Shown here piece after piece: positions 1-6,467 of a DNA stretch of 15,085 nt (positions within the stretch are counted from its first letter, which is position 1; the number at the start of each line of letters is the position of its first letter). Origin of the DNA: an uncultured Lachnospiraceae bacterium (lineage in GTDB: Bacteria; Bacillota; Clostridia; Lachnospirales; Lachnospiraceae). The stretch lies in the NCBI GenBank assembly GCA_947175845.1, contig CAMWOK010000039.1, positions 1-15,085 of the forward strand, written 5' to 3'. The position numbers and the translations under genes were made by a program. Below the pieces are notes generated by a model. It ran no database searches. It was not told where the DNA came from and saw nothing but the letters and a program-made list of their open reading frames with translations.

Positions 1-639
1 CGTGTAGATCGCCTTGTGGGCCTTTGTGTACAGATCCTTAAAGTTCGACGTGAACGTGCTCTGCCCCACATATGGGATATGGTGTTCTGCCATGATCGCC
101 GCAAGGTCCTTTCTGACCTGAACCTTTCCGGCAGACACACTTCCCGCAGGAGTCGTCGTCGTGTCTGCGTACTGCGGTGTCGCGGACGATCGCTGGGTTC
201 CCGTGTTCATATACGCGCCGTTATCGTAGCACACATACACCATGTCATGCCCGCGCTCCATGGCCCCTGACAGGGACTGAAATCCGATATCGTATGTGCC
301 TCCGTCGCCGCCGAACGTGATAAACTTGAAGTTATCCTTGATCTTTCCCTTTTTCTTAAGCACATGGTACGCTGTCTCCACGCCGGAGAGCGTGGCTCCT
401 GCATTCTCAAATGCATTGTGGATATAGCTGTCCTCATAGGCGGTATAGGGATACATAAACGATGATACCTCAAGGCATCCCGTCGCATTTCCGATCACTG
501 CCCTGTCGCCTTCCTCCAGCGCGCGCAGCACGGTGCGCACCGTGATCGTCCCGCCGCAGCCCGCGCACATTCTGTGTCCCGGGGCAAGGCGTTCTGGTTT
601 GCTCATAACCTCTTTAAAATTGTACGTTGTCTTTTCCAT
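1..639 (-). CDS. porB: Pyruvate:ferredoxin oxidoreductase beta subunit, 3' end missing
   Basis: The beta subunit binds thiamine pyrophosphate and one [4Fe-4S] cluster in the four-subunit enzyme that oxidises pyruvate to acetyl-CoA and CO2 while reducing ferredoxin in the cytoplasm. Translating from ATG at 639 gives 213 codons with no stop before the window edge; the family is about 310 residues, so roughly the last third is absent. Visible are the cluster cysteines in MCAGCGG (C25, C28) and NATGC (C55), then the TPP/Mg signature GGDGG (residues 110-114) with its partner Asn in YDNGAYMNTG (N140). A fourth cluster Cys expected near residue 220 lies outside. The ribosome site AGGAGAG overlaps the TAG of porA, which ends 6 bases upstream, so the two are translationally coupled. 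It is the last visible gene of porG-D-A-B. Identification is confident; the exact keto-acid (pyruvate rather than another 2-oxoacid) is inferred from overall similarity. Confidence 0.93.
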   Translation of the reverse strand, partial: MEKTTYNFKEVMSKPERLAPGHRMCAGCGGTITVRTVLRALEEGDRAVIGNATGCLEVSSFMYPYTAYEDSYIHNAFENAGATLSGVETAYHVLKKKGKIKDNFKFITFGGDGGTYDIGFQSLSGAMERGHDMVYVCYDNGAYMNTGTQRSSATPQYADTTTTPAGSVSAGKVQVRKDLAAIMAEHHIPYVGQSTFTSNFKDLYTKAHKAIYT

Positions 640-645
640 GCTCTC

Positions 646-1848
646 CTAGACCTCCTCTGGCCGCGCGCTGCGCAGTCCTATGTACGCATACATGTCCGTC
701 ACCACATGCGTCTGTGCAATCGTTTCAAGCCGGTTATAGACCGCCTCGAAATCAGACACTGTGATATCCCTGCCGCCAAGACCGTAGAAATAATTCACCA
801 CCTCGACCGCACTGTGCGCCTGATACAGCGCTGCGCGCACCTCCGCGCCAAGCGGGCCGCCTGTGGCGGCAAACATCTCGCTCCTGTCTAAGATGGCCGC
901 TGCCTTGACATTGGCGAGCGCTTTTGCGATCTCCTCCTCCGGGAATGGTCTGAAAACCCTGATTTTGATGAGTCCTGCTTTTTTGCCTGTCTTGCTTCTG
1001 ATCGCATCGACTGCCGCCTTGCAGGTCCCCGCCGCAGAACCGATAATCACGATCGCATACTCTGCATCCTCCATCTGATATTCCTCAAAAAAGCCATACC
1101 TGCGGCCTGTCATCCGCTCGAACCGCTCAGCGACCTCGCGTATGACCTCCCGCGCATCGATCATCGCCTGGCGCTGCGCGCGCTTTGTCTCCATATAATA
1201 GTTGGACACCGCGTAAGGACCGACCGCCATTTTCTCCGCGGGATTGAGCAGATAGTGTTCCGGCTCATACGAACCGACAAACTGCTTTACCTTGTCATCC
1301 TCCACAAGCAAGATATTCTCCACGCCATGGCTCGTGATAAAACCGTCCTGACACACCATGACAGGCAGATGAACCCGCTCATGCTCCGCGATCGGAAATG
1401 CCTGTATAAAATTGTCGTACACCTCCTGGTTGGACTCCGCATAGATCTGTATCCATCCGGTCTACCGCGCACCCATGCTGGCCGAATGATCCGCATTGAT
1501 GTTGATGGGGCCGGACAGCGCCCTGTTGACGAGCGCCAGCACGATCGGAAGCCGGTTGGAGGCAGCGACGTACAGTTCCTCCCACATCAGCGCCATACCG
1601 CACGAGGATGTCGCCGTGAGCGCACGCGCACCCGCCGCCGACGCGCCGATGGTAGCGCTCATGGCGCTGTGCTCGCTCTCGACAGGAATAAATTCCGTGT
1701 CGATCTCCCCGTTTGCAATATAGTTTGCCACATACTGCGGAATCTCTGTCGACGGCGTGATCGGAAAGGCCGGCATCACATCCGGATTTACCTGCCTGAT
1801 GGCATATGCCACTGCCTCATTCCCTGATAAACGTTCTCTGACTGCCAT
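646..1848 (-). pseudogene. porA: Pyruvate:ferredoxin oxidoreductase alpha subunit, interrupted by in-frame TAG
   Basis: The alpha subunit holds the pyrimidine-binding domain I and domain II of the enzyme. The reading frame runs from ATG at 1848 to TAG at 646-648, 400 codons and the normal family length, but a TAG at 1462-1464 splits it after residue 128. Before it lie PITPSTEIP (29-37), the SEHSA segment with the presumed catalytic Glu (E59) and a DHSASMGAR block ending in the Arg that would contact pyruvate (R128). After it, in the same frame, come TGWIQIYAESNQEVYDN and the full domain II, including the segments VMVCQDGFITSH and ATGGPLGAEV. No frame change is needed, so this is a nonsense codon rather than an indel. 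The start abuts the porD stop (TAA directly before ATG). It could be a sequencing or assembly error, a strain-specific null allele, or much less likely a read-through codon. An intact porB directly behind it argues for an error or a very recent mutation. Confidence 0.85.
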
Positions 1849-2157
1849 TTATTTCCCCTCCCTCATACTGATCGCACCAAACGGGCAGACCTTTGCACAG
1901 ATGCCGCAGCCCTTACAGTGGTCATAGTCGAAATCCACTCTCTTTCCTTCTGTGACCGGAATCGAAGAATCCGGGCAGACCGGCGTGCACAGCAGACACT
2001 GCTTGCACTTTTCCCGACTCCACTCAGGCGTCGCTGTTCTCCACTCGCCTGTGCAGAAATCCTTTGACGTAGCCGCCTCAAAGATCTTGTTGCCCTCGGT
2101 TATATCCTGCCAGGGGCTCTGTTCGTTGATCCTGTCATATATTTTTTCGTTTGCCAT
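1849..2157 (-). CDS. porD: Pyruvate:ferredoxin oxidoreductase delta subunit, 2[4Fe-4S] ferredoxin-like
   Basis: This small iron-sulphur subunit passes electrons from the catalytic alpha-beta pair to external ferredoxin. The C-terminal half has two classic cluster motifs, CKQCLLCTPVCP (C51, C54, C57, C61) and CKGCGICAKVCP (C81, C84, C87, C91), the eight ligands of a 2[4Fe-4S] ferredoxin. The N-terminal half is a PorD-type extension rich in Trp and acidic residues. I chose the ATG at 2157 (102 residues), preceded by GATGAGGAGAGAGACGAG with a well-spaced AGGAG. A start 14 codons further upstream at 2199 is open but overlaps porG and lacks a better ribosome site. Its stop codon touches the start of porA, so expression is coupled within the por operon. 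Length and motif spacing are normal for PorD. Confidence 0.92.
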   Translation of the reverse strand: MANEKIYDRINEQSPWQDITEGNKIFEAATSKDFCTGEWRTATPEWSREKCKQCLLCTPVCPDSSIPVTEGKRVDFDYDHCKGCGICAKVCPFGAISMREGK

Positions 2158-2182
2158 CTCGTCTCTCTCCTCATCCCAAAGC

Positions 2183-2755
2183 TTATTTCGCCTGCTCAAA
2201 TGCCAGCTCCAGAGCCATCATATTTCCCTCGATCACCTCCGGCTTCTTCGCAAATTTGTGCTGAAAAGAAGCCTTCATCTCCATAAGAAATTCCTCGCGC
2301 CCCATAACGTTTGACACCGCCACTGTGGCGGCGAGCATGGGCGAGTTCGGATAATTTTTGCCGAGTGCCCTGATGGAGATCTCCCTTGCATCCACCGTGT
2401 AGACCGCCCCCTGATACCCGTGCAGATGTGCCGCAATCTCCTCCCTGCTGCGCGTGGAGTTGACGATGACCGCACCGTCCGCACGCAGTCCCTTCGTGAC
2501 ATCAATGCTCTCGAGCAGGCTCTCGTCCACCACGACCACATAGTCGGGCTCATAGATATTGGAATGTACTGTGATGGGCCTGGTGCTGATCCGGTTGTAC
2601 GCCGTGATGGGCGCCCCCATCCGCTCCGGCCCGTACTCCGGGAAACCCTGCACATATTTCCCCGTCTTAAACGCCACATCGGCCAGCAGCAGCGCCGCAG
2701 TCTTTGCCCCCTGCCCGCCGCGCCCATGCCATCTGATCTCTACTGTATCTTTCAC
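2183..2755 (-). CDS. porG: Pyruvate:ferredoxin oxidoreductase gamma subunit
   Basis: The gamma subunit corresponds to domain III of the fused enzyme and helps form the CoA-binding side of the active site. The 190-residue product is of normal family length. It opens with the signature GRGGQGAKTAA (residues 11-21), followed by FPEYGPERMGAP (38-49), both strongly conserved in the gamma domain of 2-oxoacid:ferredoxin oxidoreductases. The start is GTG at 2755, preceded by AGAAGGGATTGATGGCAAA, giving a GAAGGG ribosome site about 11 bases upstream; no in-frame ATG lies nearby. It is the first gene of the operon, behind the promoter at 2782-2810, and ends 25 bases before the porD start. Gamma-delta-alpha-beta is a common order for four-subunit enzymes in bacteria and archaea. 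Confidence 0.93.
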   Translation of the reverse strand: MKDTVEIRWHGRGGQGAKTAALLLADVAFKTGKYVQGFPEYGPERMGAPITAYNRISTRPITVHSNIYEPDYVVVVDESLLESIDVTKGLRADGAVIVNSTRSREEIAAHLHGYQGAVYTVDAREISIRALGKNYPNSPMLAATVAVSNVMGREEFLMEMKASFQHKFAKKPEVIEGNMMALELAFEQAK

Positions 2756-2781
2756 TTTGCCATCAATCCCTTCTATAATAA

Positions 2782-2810
2782 AATATATCTGTCAATATGA
2801 TATCTGCCAA
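2782..2810 (-). promoter_or_regulatory. Promoter of the por operon
   Basis: On the minus strand TTGGCA (2810-2805) and TATATT (2787-2782) are separated by exactly 17 bases, and the GTG of porG follows 27 bases later. Transcription would start near 2775, leaving a leader of about 20 bases containing the ribosome site. A second TTGACA (2795-2790) inside the spacer has no -10 at usable distance. Prediction from motif and position only. Confidence 0.6.
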
Positions 2811-2881
2811 ATCCAAGGAGCCTCACCTCCCCACCGCCAAGCTTTCTACAGCGCCTGAGATCCACTGGTTGTCACGCGAAA

Positions 2882-3019
2882 TTAGATATCGCCAGCGCTC
2901 AACAGGTCATTGTTCTCCAGCTCCATAAGCTCATACGGCGGAATCATGATGCCGTTCACCAGCGTATGGTTTACACGCTTCAGATCCTGCGCCCGAAACA
3001 AAAAGGAGATCTGCCGCTC
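2882..3019 (-). pseudogene. Remnant resembling the C-terminal half of an FHA domain, out of frame
   Basis: A 45-codon stretch, open from just after a TGA (3020-3022) to a TAA at 2882-2884, encodes a segment containing QDLKRVNHTLVNGIMIPPYE and ending NNDLLSAGDI. This matches the end of a forkhead-associated phosphothreonine-binding domain: the D-[LI]-x-S-x-N-[GH]-T-x-[VL]-N-G core, then the region ending in G-D-x-I. The segment has no start codon or ribosome site of its own, and the FHA N-terminus with the phosphopeptide-contacting Arg and Ser-x-x-His strands is missing. It lies out of frame with the gene entering from 3458, which overlaps it by about 90 bases. The simplest reading is a deletion or frameshift that fused two genes, or cut an FHA domain off the end of the upstream one. 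It rests on motif recognition only. Confidence 0.5.
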
Positions 3020-3458
3020 TCAGGATTCTGATGGAATCCAAAACATTTTCAAAAATATGTAAGTTTGCCGCACTGCTGCTCTCCATACACTGAATCGTGA
3101 CAATCAGCTCCCTGCCCTGATAGCTTCCGAGCAGAAATATATTGAAAAAACAGTATCCGGCCATGTGGGAGCGGTAGCGTATCTCCCCATATGTCCTCCT
3201 GTTAATCACGCGCCTAGAAATTCCGCTGCAGTCAAAATGGCTGATCTCCCTGCAAAAATTCATGTAATATCTGTTTAATCTGCTGTTCAGATTCTGCTCC
3301 GTCAGATCTGCACCGCCTCTCGTGACGTTAATCACAGTCCGTTTATCCTTTGAGAGCCAGCTGTTCTGCGATGGCACAAAGGAATCCGCAGGTCTGATAT
3401 CGGACGGGATCATGATTTCCACCCCGTCATTGTAAAGACGATATTTCCTGTAAAGCAT
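2931..3458 (-). CDS. Hypothetical protein with probably altered C-terminus
   Basis: I do not recognise this 175-residue protein. It is soluble-looking, has no signal peptide, and is rich in Arg, Ser and Tyr. The N-terminus MLYRKYRLYNDGVEIMIPSD and the C-terminal pattern of beta strands followed by a helix NVLDSIRIL vaguely recall DcrB/PsbP-like domains, which open with a strand bearing an IP-S/D motif and end in an amphipathic helix; this is a weak inference. ATG at 3458 is preferred over 3476 because it has AGGGG seven bases upstream. After SIRIL (about residue 145) the remaining 30 residues look unlike protein, while another frame encodes an FHA-like tail, so the native protein probably ended there or continued in the other frame. 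It follows guaB after a 14-bp hairpin and may depend on read-through from the guaB promoter. Confidence 0.6.
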   Translation of the reverse strand: MLYRKYRLYNDGVEIMIPSDIRPADSFVPSQNSWLSKDKRTVINVTRGGADLTEQNLNSRLNRYYMNFCREISHFDCSGISRRVINRRTYGEIRYRSHMAGYCFFNIFLLGSYQGRELIVTIQCMESSSAANLHIFENVLDSIRILRAADLLFVSGAGSEACKPYAGERHHDSAV

Positions 3459-3478
3459 CTCACAACCCCTATACATAA

Positions 3479-3512
3479 GTAAACGCTGTCACAGAACGGT
3501 GACAGCGTTTAC
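3479..3512 (-). terminator. 14-bp perfect hairpin after guaB
   Basis: Arms 3479-3492 (GTAAACGCTGTCAC) and 3499-3512 are perfect complements around the 6-base loop AGAACG. It begins 14 bases after the guaB stop. On the minus strand it is followed by TTATGTATAGGGG, so the U-tract is short (GCGTTTACTTATG), and the next ribosome site lies within about 15 bases. A rho-independent terminator or partial attenuator for guaB is most likely; an mRNA-stabilising hairpin is also possible. Confidence 0.65.
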
Positions 3513-3526
3513 TCTACTCCTGCAAT

Positions 3527-4981
3527 TTACTCTTCAACACTGTAGTTTGGCGCCTCTTTTGTGATATGGATATCGTGCGGATGGCTCTCGCGGAGCGCAG
3601 CGGCAGAAATCTTCACAAACTTGCCGTTGTTTTTCAGCTCCTCGATCGTCTGTGTCCCGCAATATCCCATGCCGGAGCGCAGACCGCCCATCAATTGAAA
3701 TACAGTGTCCTCCACATTCCCCTTGTAGGCAACCCGTCCCTCAACGCCCTCGGGAACAAGCTTCTTGGCGTCGGACTGGAAGTAGCGGTCCTTGCTTCCG
3801 TTCTCCATGGCTGCTATGGAACCCATGCCGCGGTACACCTTGTATTTTCTTCCCTGGAACAGCTCAAACGTGCCGGGGCTCTCCTCGCACCCTGCAAAGA
3901 TGCTTCCCATCATGCAGACGTTTCCGCCCGCGGCGATCGCCTTGGTCATATCGCCGGAATACTTGATGCCGCCGTCCGCAATAATCGGAATACCGTACTC
4001 CTTCGCCACCGCGTAGGAATCCATGATCGCTGTGATCTGCGGCACGCCGATGCCCGCAACGATGCGCGTCGTACAGATAGAGCCTGGTCCGATGCCCACC
4101 TTGACCGCGTCCGCGCCCGCCTCGATCAGCGCCCGCGTGCCGTCGCCTGTGGCGACATTGCCCGCGATCACCTGCAAGTCGGGATAGCGCTCCTTGATCA
4201 TTTTGAGGCAGCGCAGCACATTCTCGGAATGTCCGTGTGCGCTGTCGAGCACGATCACATCCACCTTTGCCTCAACAAGCGCCTCCACGCGCTCGAGCAC
4301 GTTGGCGGTGATGCCCACGCCCGCGCCGCACAGCAGCCGTCCCTGCTCATCCTTTGCGGCGAGCGGATACTTGATCGTCTTCTCGATATCCTTGATGGTG
4401 ATGAGTCCCTTCAGATTGTACTTGTCATCCACGATAGGAAGCTTCTCTTTTCTGGCATCCGCGAGAACTTTCTTCGCCTCCTCGAGCGTGATGCCCTCCT
4501 TTGCTGTGATCAGCCCCTCCGAAGTCATGGACTCCTTGATTTTTTTGGAGTAGTCCGTCTCAAATTTCAGATCGCGGTTGGTGATGATGCCGACGAGCTT
4601 TCTGCCCTCCGTGATGGGCACGCCGGATATCCGAAACTTTGCCATCAGCGCGTCTGCATCCCCCAGGGTATGTTCGGGAGTCAGTGAAAATGGATCGGTG
4701 ATGACACCATTTTCAGAACGTTTCACCTTGTCTACCTCTTCCGCCTGGGCTTCGATGGACATATTTTTGTGAATGATGCCGATACCGCCCTGTCTTGCCA
4801 TGGCAATTGCCATTCTGTGTTCTGTAACAGTGTCCATTCCTGCACTCATCATAGGAATGTTAAGCTTAATTTTCCTGGTCAACCATGTGGTTAAGTCAAC
4901 CTCATTGGGTATTACCTGTGAATAGCTTGGTACCAAAAGTACGTCATCAAATGTAATGCCCTCGCCGATTATCTGACCCAT
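3527..4981 (-). CDS. guaB: Inosine-5'-monophosphate dehydrogenase
   Basis: GuaB oxidises IMP to XMP with NAD+, the committed step of guanine nucleotide synthesis, in the cytoplasm. From ATG at 4981 the product is 484 residues, the usual bacterial length. The N-terminus GEGITFDDVLLVPSYS and PMMSAGMDTVTE start the TIM barrel. Two CBS domains occupy about 94-150 and 155-212 (GVPITEG...VGIITNRD and LPIVDD...KGLITIKD). The barrel resumes with DSAHGHS (246-252), and the catalytic loop GIGPGSICTT (296-305) carries the IMP-attacking Cys303; ADGGIKYSGD and the flap around MENGSKDRYFQ follow. The open frame extends 38 codons further up, but the ATG at 4981 has AGGAGG seven bases upstream and begins at the conserved family N-terminus. 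It is a single gene with a consensus promoter; the short leader carries a palindrome that may bind a purine-responsive regulator (inference). Confidence 0.98.
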   Translation of the reverse strand: MGQIIGEGITFDDVLLVPSYSQVIPNEVDLTTWLTRKIKLNIPMMSAGMDTVTEHRMAIAMARQGGIGIIHKNMSIEAQAEEVDKVKRSENGVITDPFSLTPEHTLGDADALMAKFRISGVPITEGRKLVGIITNRDLKFETDYSKKIKESMTSEGLITAKEGITLEEAKKVLADARKEKLPIVDDKYNLKGLITIKDIEKTIKYPLAAKDEQGRLLCGAGVGITANVLERVEALVEAKVDVIVLDSAHGHSENVLRCLKMIKERYPDLQVIAGNVATGDGTRALIEAGADAVKVGIGPGSICTTRIVAGIGVPQITAIMDSYAVAKEYGIPIIADGGIKYSGDMTKAIAAGGNVCMMGSIFAGCEESPGTFELFQGRKYKVYRGMGSIAAMENGSKDRYFQSDAKKLVPEGVEGRVAYKGNVEDTVFQLMGGLRSGMGYCGTQTIEELKNNGKFVKISAAALRESHPHDIHITKEAPNYSVEE

Positions 4982-4993
4982 TTCTCTTCCTCC

Positions 4994-5012
4994 TGTAAAA
5001 AATATTTTTACA
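4994..5012. promoter_or_regulatory. Palindrome TGTAAAAAATATTTTTACA in the guaB leader
   Basis: A nearly perfect 19-base inverted repeat (TGTAAAAA arms around an AT centre) occupies the space between the guaB -10 box and its ribosome site, covering the predicted transcription start near 5006. It is well placed for a repressor operator, or could form a weak RNA hairpin beside the ribosome site. AT-rich palindromes arise by chance, so this is only suggestive. It does not match the PurR box as I know it from Bacillus. Confidence 0.35.
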
Positions 5013-5041
5013 ATTATACTAAAGCCGCAACGGCTTGTCAA
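5013..5041 (-). promoter_or_regulatory. guaB: Consensus sigma-A promoter of guaB
   Basis: The minus strand carries TTGACA (5041-5036), a 17-base spacer and TATAAT (5018-5013), a perfect match to the vegetative consensus, 32 bases before the guaB start codon. Strong constitutive transcription is expected unless the palindrome at 4994-5012 or the spacer hairpin acts as an operator. Confidence 0.9.
5022..5036 (-). terminator. Small hairpin inside the guaB promoter spacer
   Basis: AAGCCG (5036-5031 read on the minus strand), loop TTG, CGGCTT (5027-5022), followed by TAGT: a 6-bp GC-rich stem starting 10 bases after the stop of the upstream two-TM protein gene. It may be a weak terminator for that gene while also filling the spacer between the guaB -35 and -10. 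The U-tract is minimal, so confidence is low. Confidence 0.35.
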
Positions 5042-5045
5042 GCAT

Positions 5046-5546
5046 TTAATCCATAAAAACTTTTCTCGGTGCAATTCCCTTGATTGTCTTTGCAAAATCC
5101 TCTGTGAAGTTCATCAGAAACCGCTGGTTTCCCTCGTAAAATACCCAGTAGAGCTTCTGGTCCGGAAGGTCGTGGCCCGCGCTGAGGTCGGTCACTTTGG
5201 TCTGACGGTTTCTGTAGGAATCGAGCTGGTGTGACTTCTCCGGCGCCATGATCTCAATCTTGTCCACAGCGAGTGTCACAAGCTTCTTTCTCCGCGTCTT
5301 TGCCATAATCTTGTCCACAGATATCTCCTTGTCCAGATACAGGTACTCAAACTCGATATCCGTCCACTGAAGCACAAAATAGTCGAGCGCGCCAAACGCG
5401 ATCACCATGATAAAAATAACGACATTAGCCGTCGCCAGCATCAGCAGCGCGAGCAGCACCGTGACGGTGATACACGCTCCCCTGATGAGCGTTTCCTTAA
5501 ATCCTTTGTCCCTCTTCACCAACAGTTCCTTGTAGCTTTCGTTCAT
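5046..5546 (-). CDS. Small two-TM membrane protein, possibly DUF6106 family
   Basis: The 166-residue product begins MNESYKELLVKRDKG, has two adjacent hydrophobic segments (about 22-40 and 41-60) forming a hairpin in the membrane, and then a cytosolic domain of about 105 residues with alternating strands (EFEYLYLDKEISVDKI, KLVTLAVDKIEIMAP, KLYWVFYEG). Its short Lys-rich start, TM hairpin and soluble tail resemble the DUF6106 family that I recall from Lachnospiraceae, which has no known function; this match is from memory and is tentative. The ATG at 5546 has GGAAGG about 9 bases upstream. It lies directly upstream of guaB on the same strand, but guaB has its own strong promoter, so a functional link is not implied. 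The C-terminal domain resembles PH-like domains of other small bacterial membrane proteins, a loose inference. Confidence 0.85.
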   Translation of the reverse strand: MNESYKELLVKRDKGFKETLIRGACITVTVLLALLMLATANVVIFIMVIAFGALDYFVLQWTDIEFEYLYLDKEISVDKIMAKTRRKKLVTLAVDKIEIMAPEKSHQLDSYRNRQTKVTDLSAGHDLPDQKLYWVFYEGNQRFLMNFTEDFAKTIKGIAPRKVFMD

Positions 5547-5588
5547 AATGTCATTCCTTCCTTAATTTTTATTATCAATATATCTTAT

Positions 5589-5617
5589 ATGATAGACTAA
5601 TTCAATGCAATATTCAA
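5589..5617 (-). promoter_or_regulatory. Candidate promoter of the two-TM protein gene
   Basis: On the minus strand TTGAAT (5617-5612) and TATCAT (5594-5589) are 17 bases apart, about 43 bases before the start codon at 5546. A second overlapping pair, TTGAAT and TATATT with a 17-base spacer, lies a little downstream. The region is AT-rich, so either could be the true site. Confidence 0.45.
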
Positions 5618-5645
5618 GGTTTAGAAAAAATTTATAGTCTGTCGG

Positions 5646-5675
5646 TTGACATCTGCCGGCATTTCCATATATCAT
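5646..5675 (+). promoter_or_regulatory. Candidate promoter of the membrane-anchored protein gene at 5719
   Basis: A perfect TTGACA (5646-5651) is followed after 18 bases by TATCAT (5670-5675), with TATATC at 16 bases as an alternative -10. The start codon is 44 bases downstream. An inverted repeat GATAGACTA (5591-5599) / TAGTCTGTC (5635-5643), 8 of 9 matching, lies between this and the divergent promoter. Confidence 0.55.
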
Positions 5676-5718
5676 ATCTTTTATATATCCAACCAAATCG
5701 ACCAACGGAGGTACTACC

Positions 5719-6423
5719 ATGGAAGTTTACAATAAAAACCGTGACAACAACAACTCGCTGCAAGATGAGATCCGGGAGCAGAACGCCAAGCTCAAAGATG
5801 CACCGCTTCGGGACAAGCTCGCGTACTATAAGGAGTATTACCTGAAGACGACCGTCATTACCCTCGTTGCGGCCGGCTTTATTCTCTATCTTGTATACAC
5901 TGTGCTGACCGCTCCAAAGGACACGGCGTTTGCCGCATTTTTCTTCAATGACACCGGGGACTCCTCCAGCACGGAGCTGATTGACAGCTTTGTGGAGTAC
6001 ATGAATATCGACACCAGCGAGCACAACGCGTACATTGACGCGTCCATGAACTACTATCTCGAGGCCGCCACCACCGACATGTACCTGGCACTGCAGAAAT
6101 CCATGGCAGTCATCGCGTCCGGCGAACTTGATGTGATTGTGGGGGACGCCGCGGCGGTCGACTACTTTGCAAAGGGCGACTGCTTCCACGACATCACAAC
6201 GGTCCTTCCAGCGGATCTGCTCGCCCAGTTTGAGGACAGGCTCTACTACACAAAGTGCGGCGAGGAGGAAGTGCTGCTGCCTGTGGGCATCTACGTGACC
6301 GACGCGCCGAAGCTGAACCAGTATTCCTACTATGTCAACAAGGAACCGATCCTTGGATTCATAACAAACTCAAACAGTCTCGACAATGCAGTCGAATTTT
6401 TGCGGTATCTCTATATGGAATAA
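5719..6423 (+). CDS. Membrane-anchored extracytoplasmic protein of unknown function
   Basis: The 234-residue protein has an Asn- and Lys-rich cytosolic N-terminus of about 42 residues, one strong membrane segment (about 43-64, TTVITLVAAGFILYLVYTVL) and a 165-residue domain expected outside the cell. There is no lipobox Cys, so it is a single-pass anchor rather than a lipoprotein. The outer domain includes GELDVIVGDAAAVDYFAKG followed by HDITTVLP, reminiscent of the segment of extracellular solute-binding proteins in which a short-lived open strand is followed by 'ya..G.f.dL'. I infer a partial solute-binding-like fold, but length and lack of a transporter nearby argue against transport. CGGAGGT lies 7 bases upstream of the ATG. 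It is a monocistronic gene ending at the strong terminator at 6436-6467. Confidence 0.85.
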   Translation: MEVYNKNRDNNNSLQDEIREQNAKLKDAPLRDKLAYYKEYYLKTTVITLVAAGFILYLVYTVLTAPKDTAFAAFFFNDTGDSSSTELIDSFVEYMNIDTSEHNAYIDASMNYYLEAATTDMYLALQKSMAVIASGELDVIVGDAAAVDYFAKGDCFHDITTVLPADLLAQFEDRLYYTKCGEEEVLLPVGIYVTDAPKLNQYSYYVNKEPILGFITNSNSLDNAVEFLRYLYME

Positions 6424-6435
6424 AAATGATGGAAT

Positions 6436-6467
6436 AAAAAATGTGCGCCCGCGGCGCACATTTTTTT
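6436..6467. terminator. Bidirectional intrinsic terminator
   Basis: AAAAAATGTGCGCC (6436-6449), loop CGC, GGCGCACATTTTTT (6453-6466): a 14-bp perfect stem flanked by an A-run on one side and a T-run on the other, so it can terminate on both strands. It sits 12 bases after the stop of the plus-strand gene and overlaps the stop codon of the minus-strand PfkB homologue. Confidence 0.93.

Noticed and set aside
1420..1422. GTG that could restart translation of the second half of porA
   Set aside because: An AGGAGG lies before it but the spacing is zero to one base, too short for initiation, and it falls inside conserved domain I sequence, so a separate functional polypeptide is unlikely.
1462..1464. 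Pyrrolysine or genome-wide TAG recoding
   Set aside because: TAG ends porA itself, glnS and the CxxC/CxxH protein at their expected family lengths, so it is a stop in this genome; PorA is not known to hold pyrrolysine.
2756..2881. Riboswitch or small RNA in the region before the por operon
   Set aside because: No stable stem pattern or known aptamer signature beyond the promoter could be seen.
3566..4687. 373-codon open frame opposite guaB
   Set aside because: Antisense shadow of guaB, with an Arg/His/Leu-biased composition and no ribosome site.
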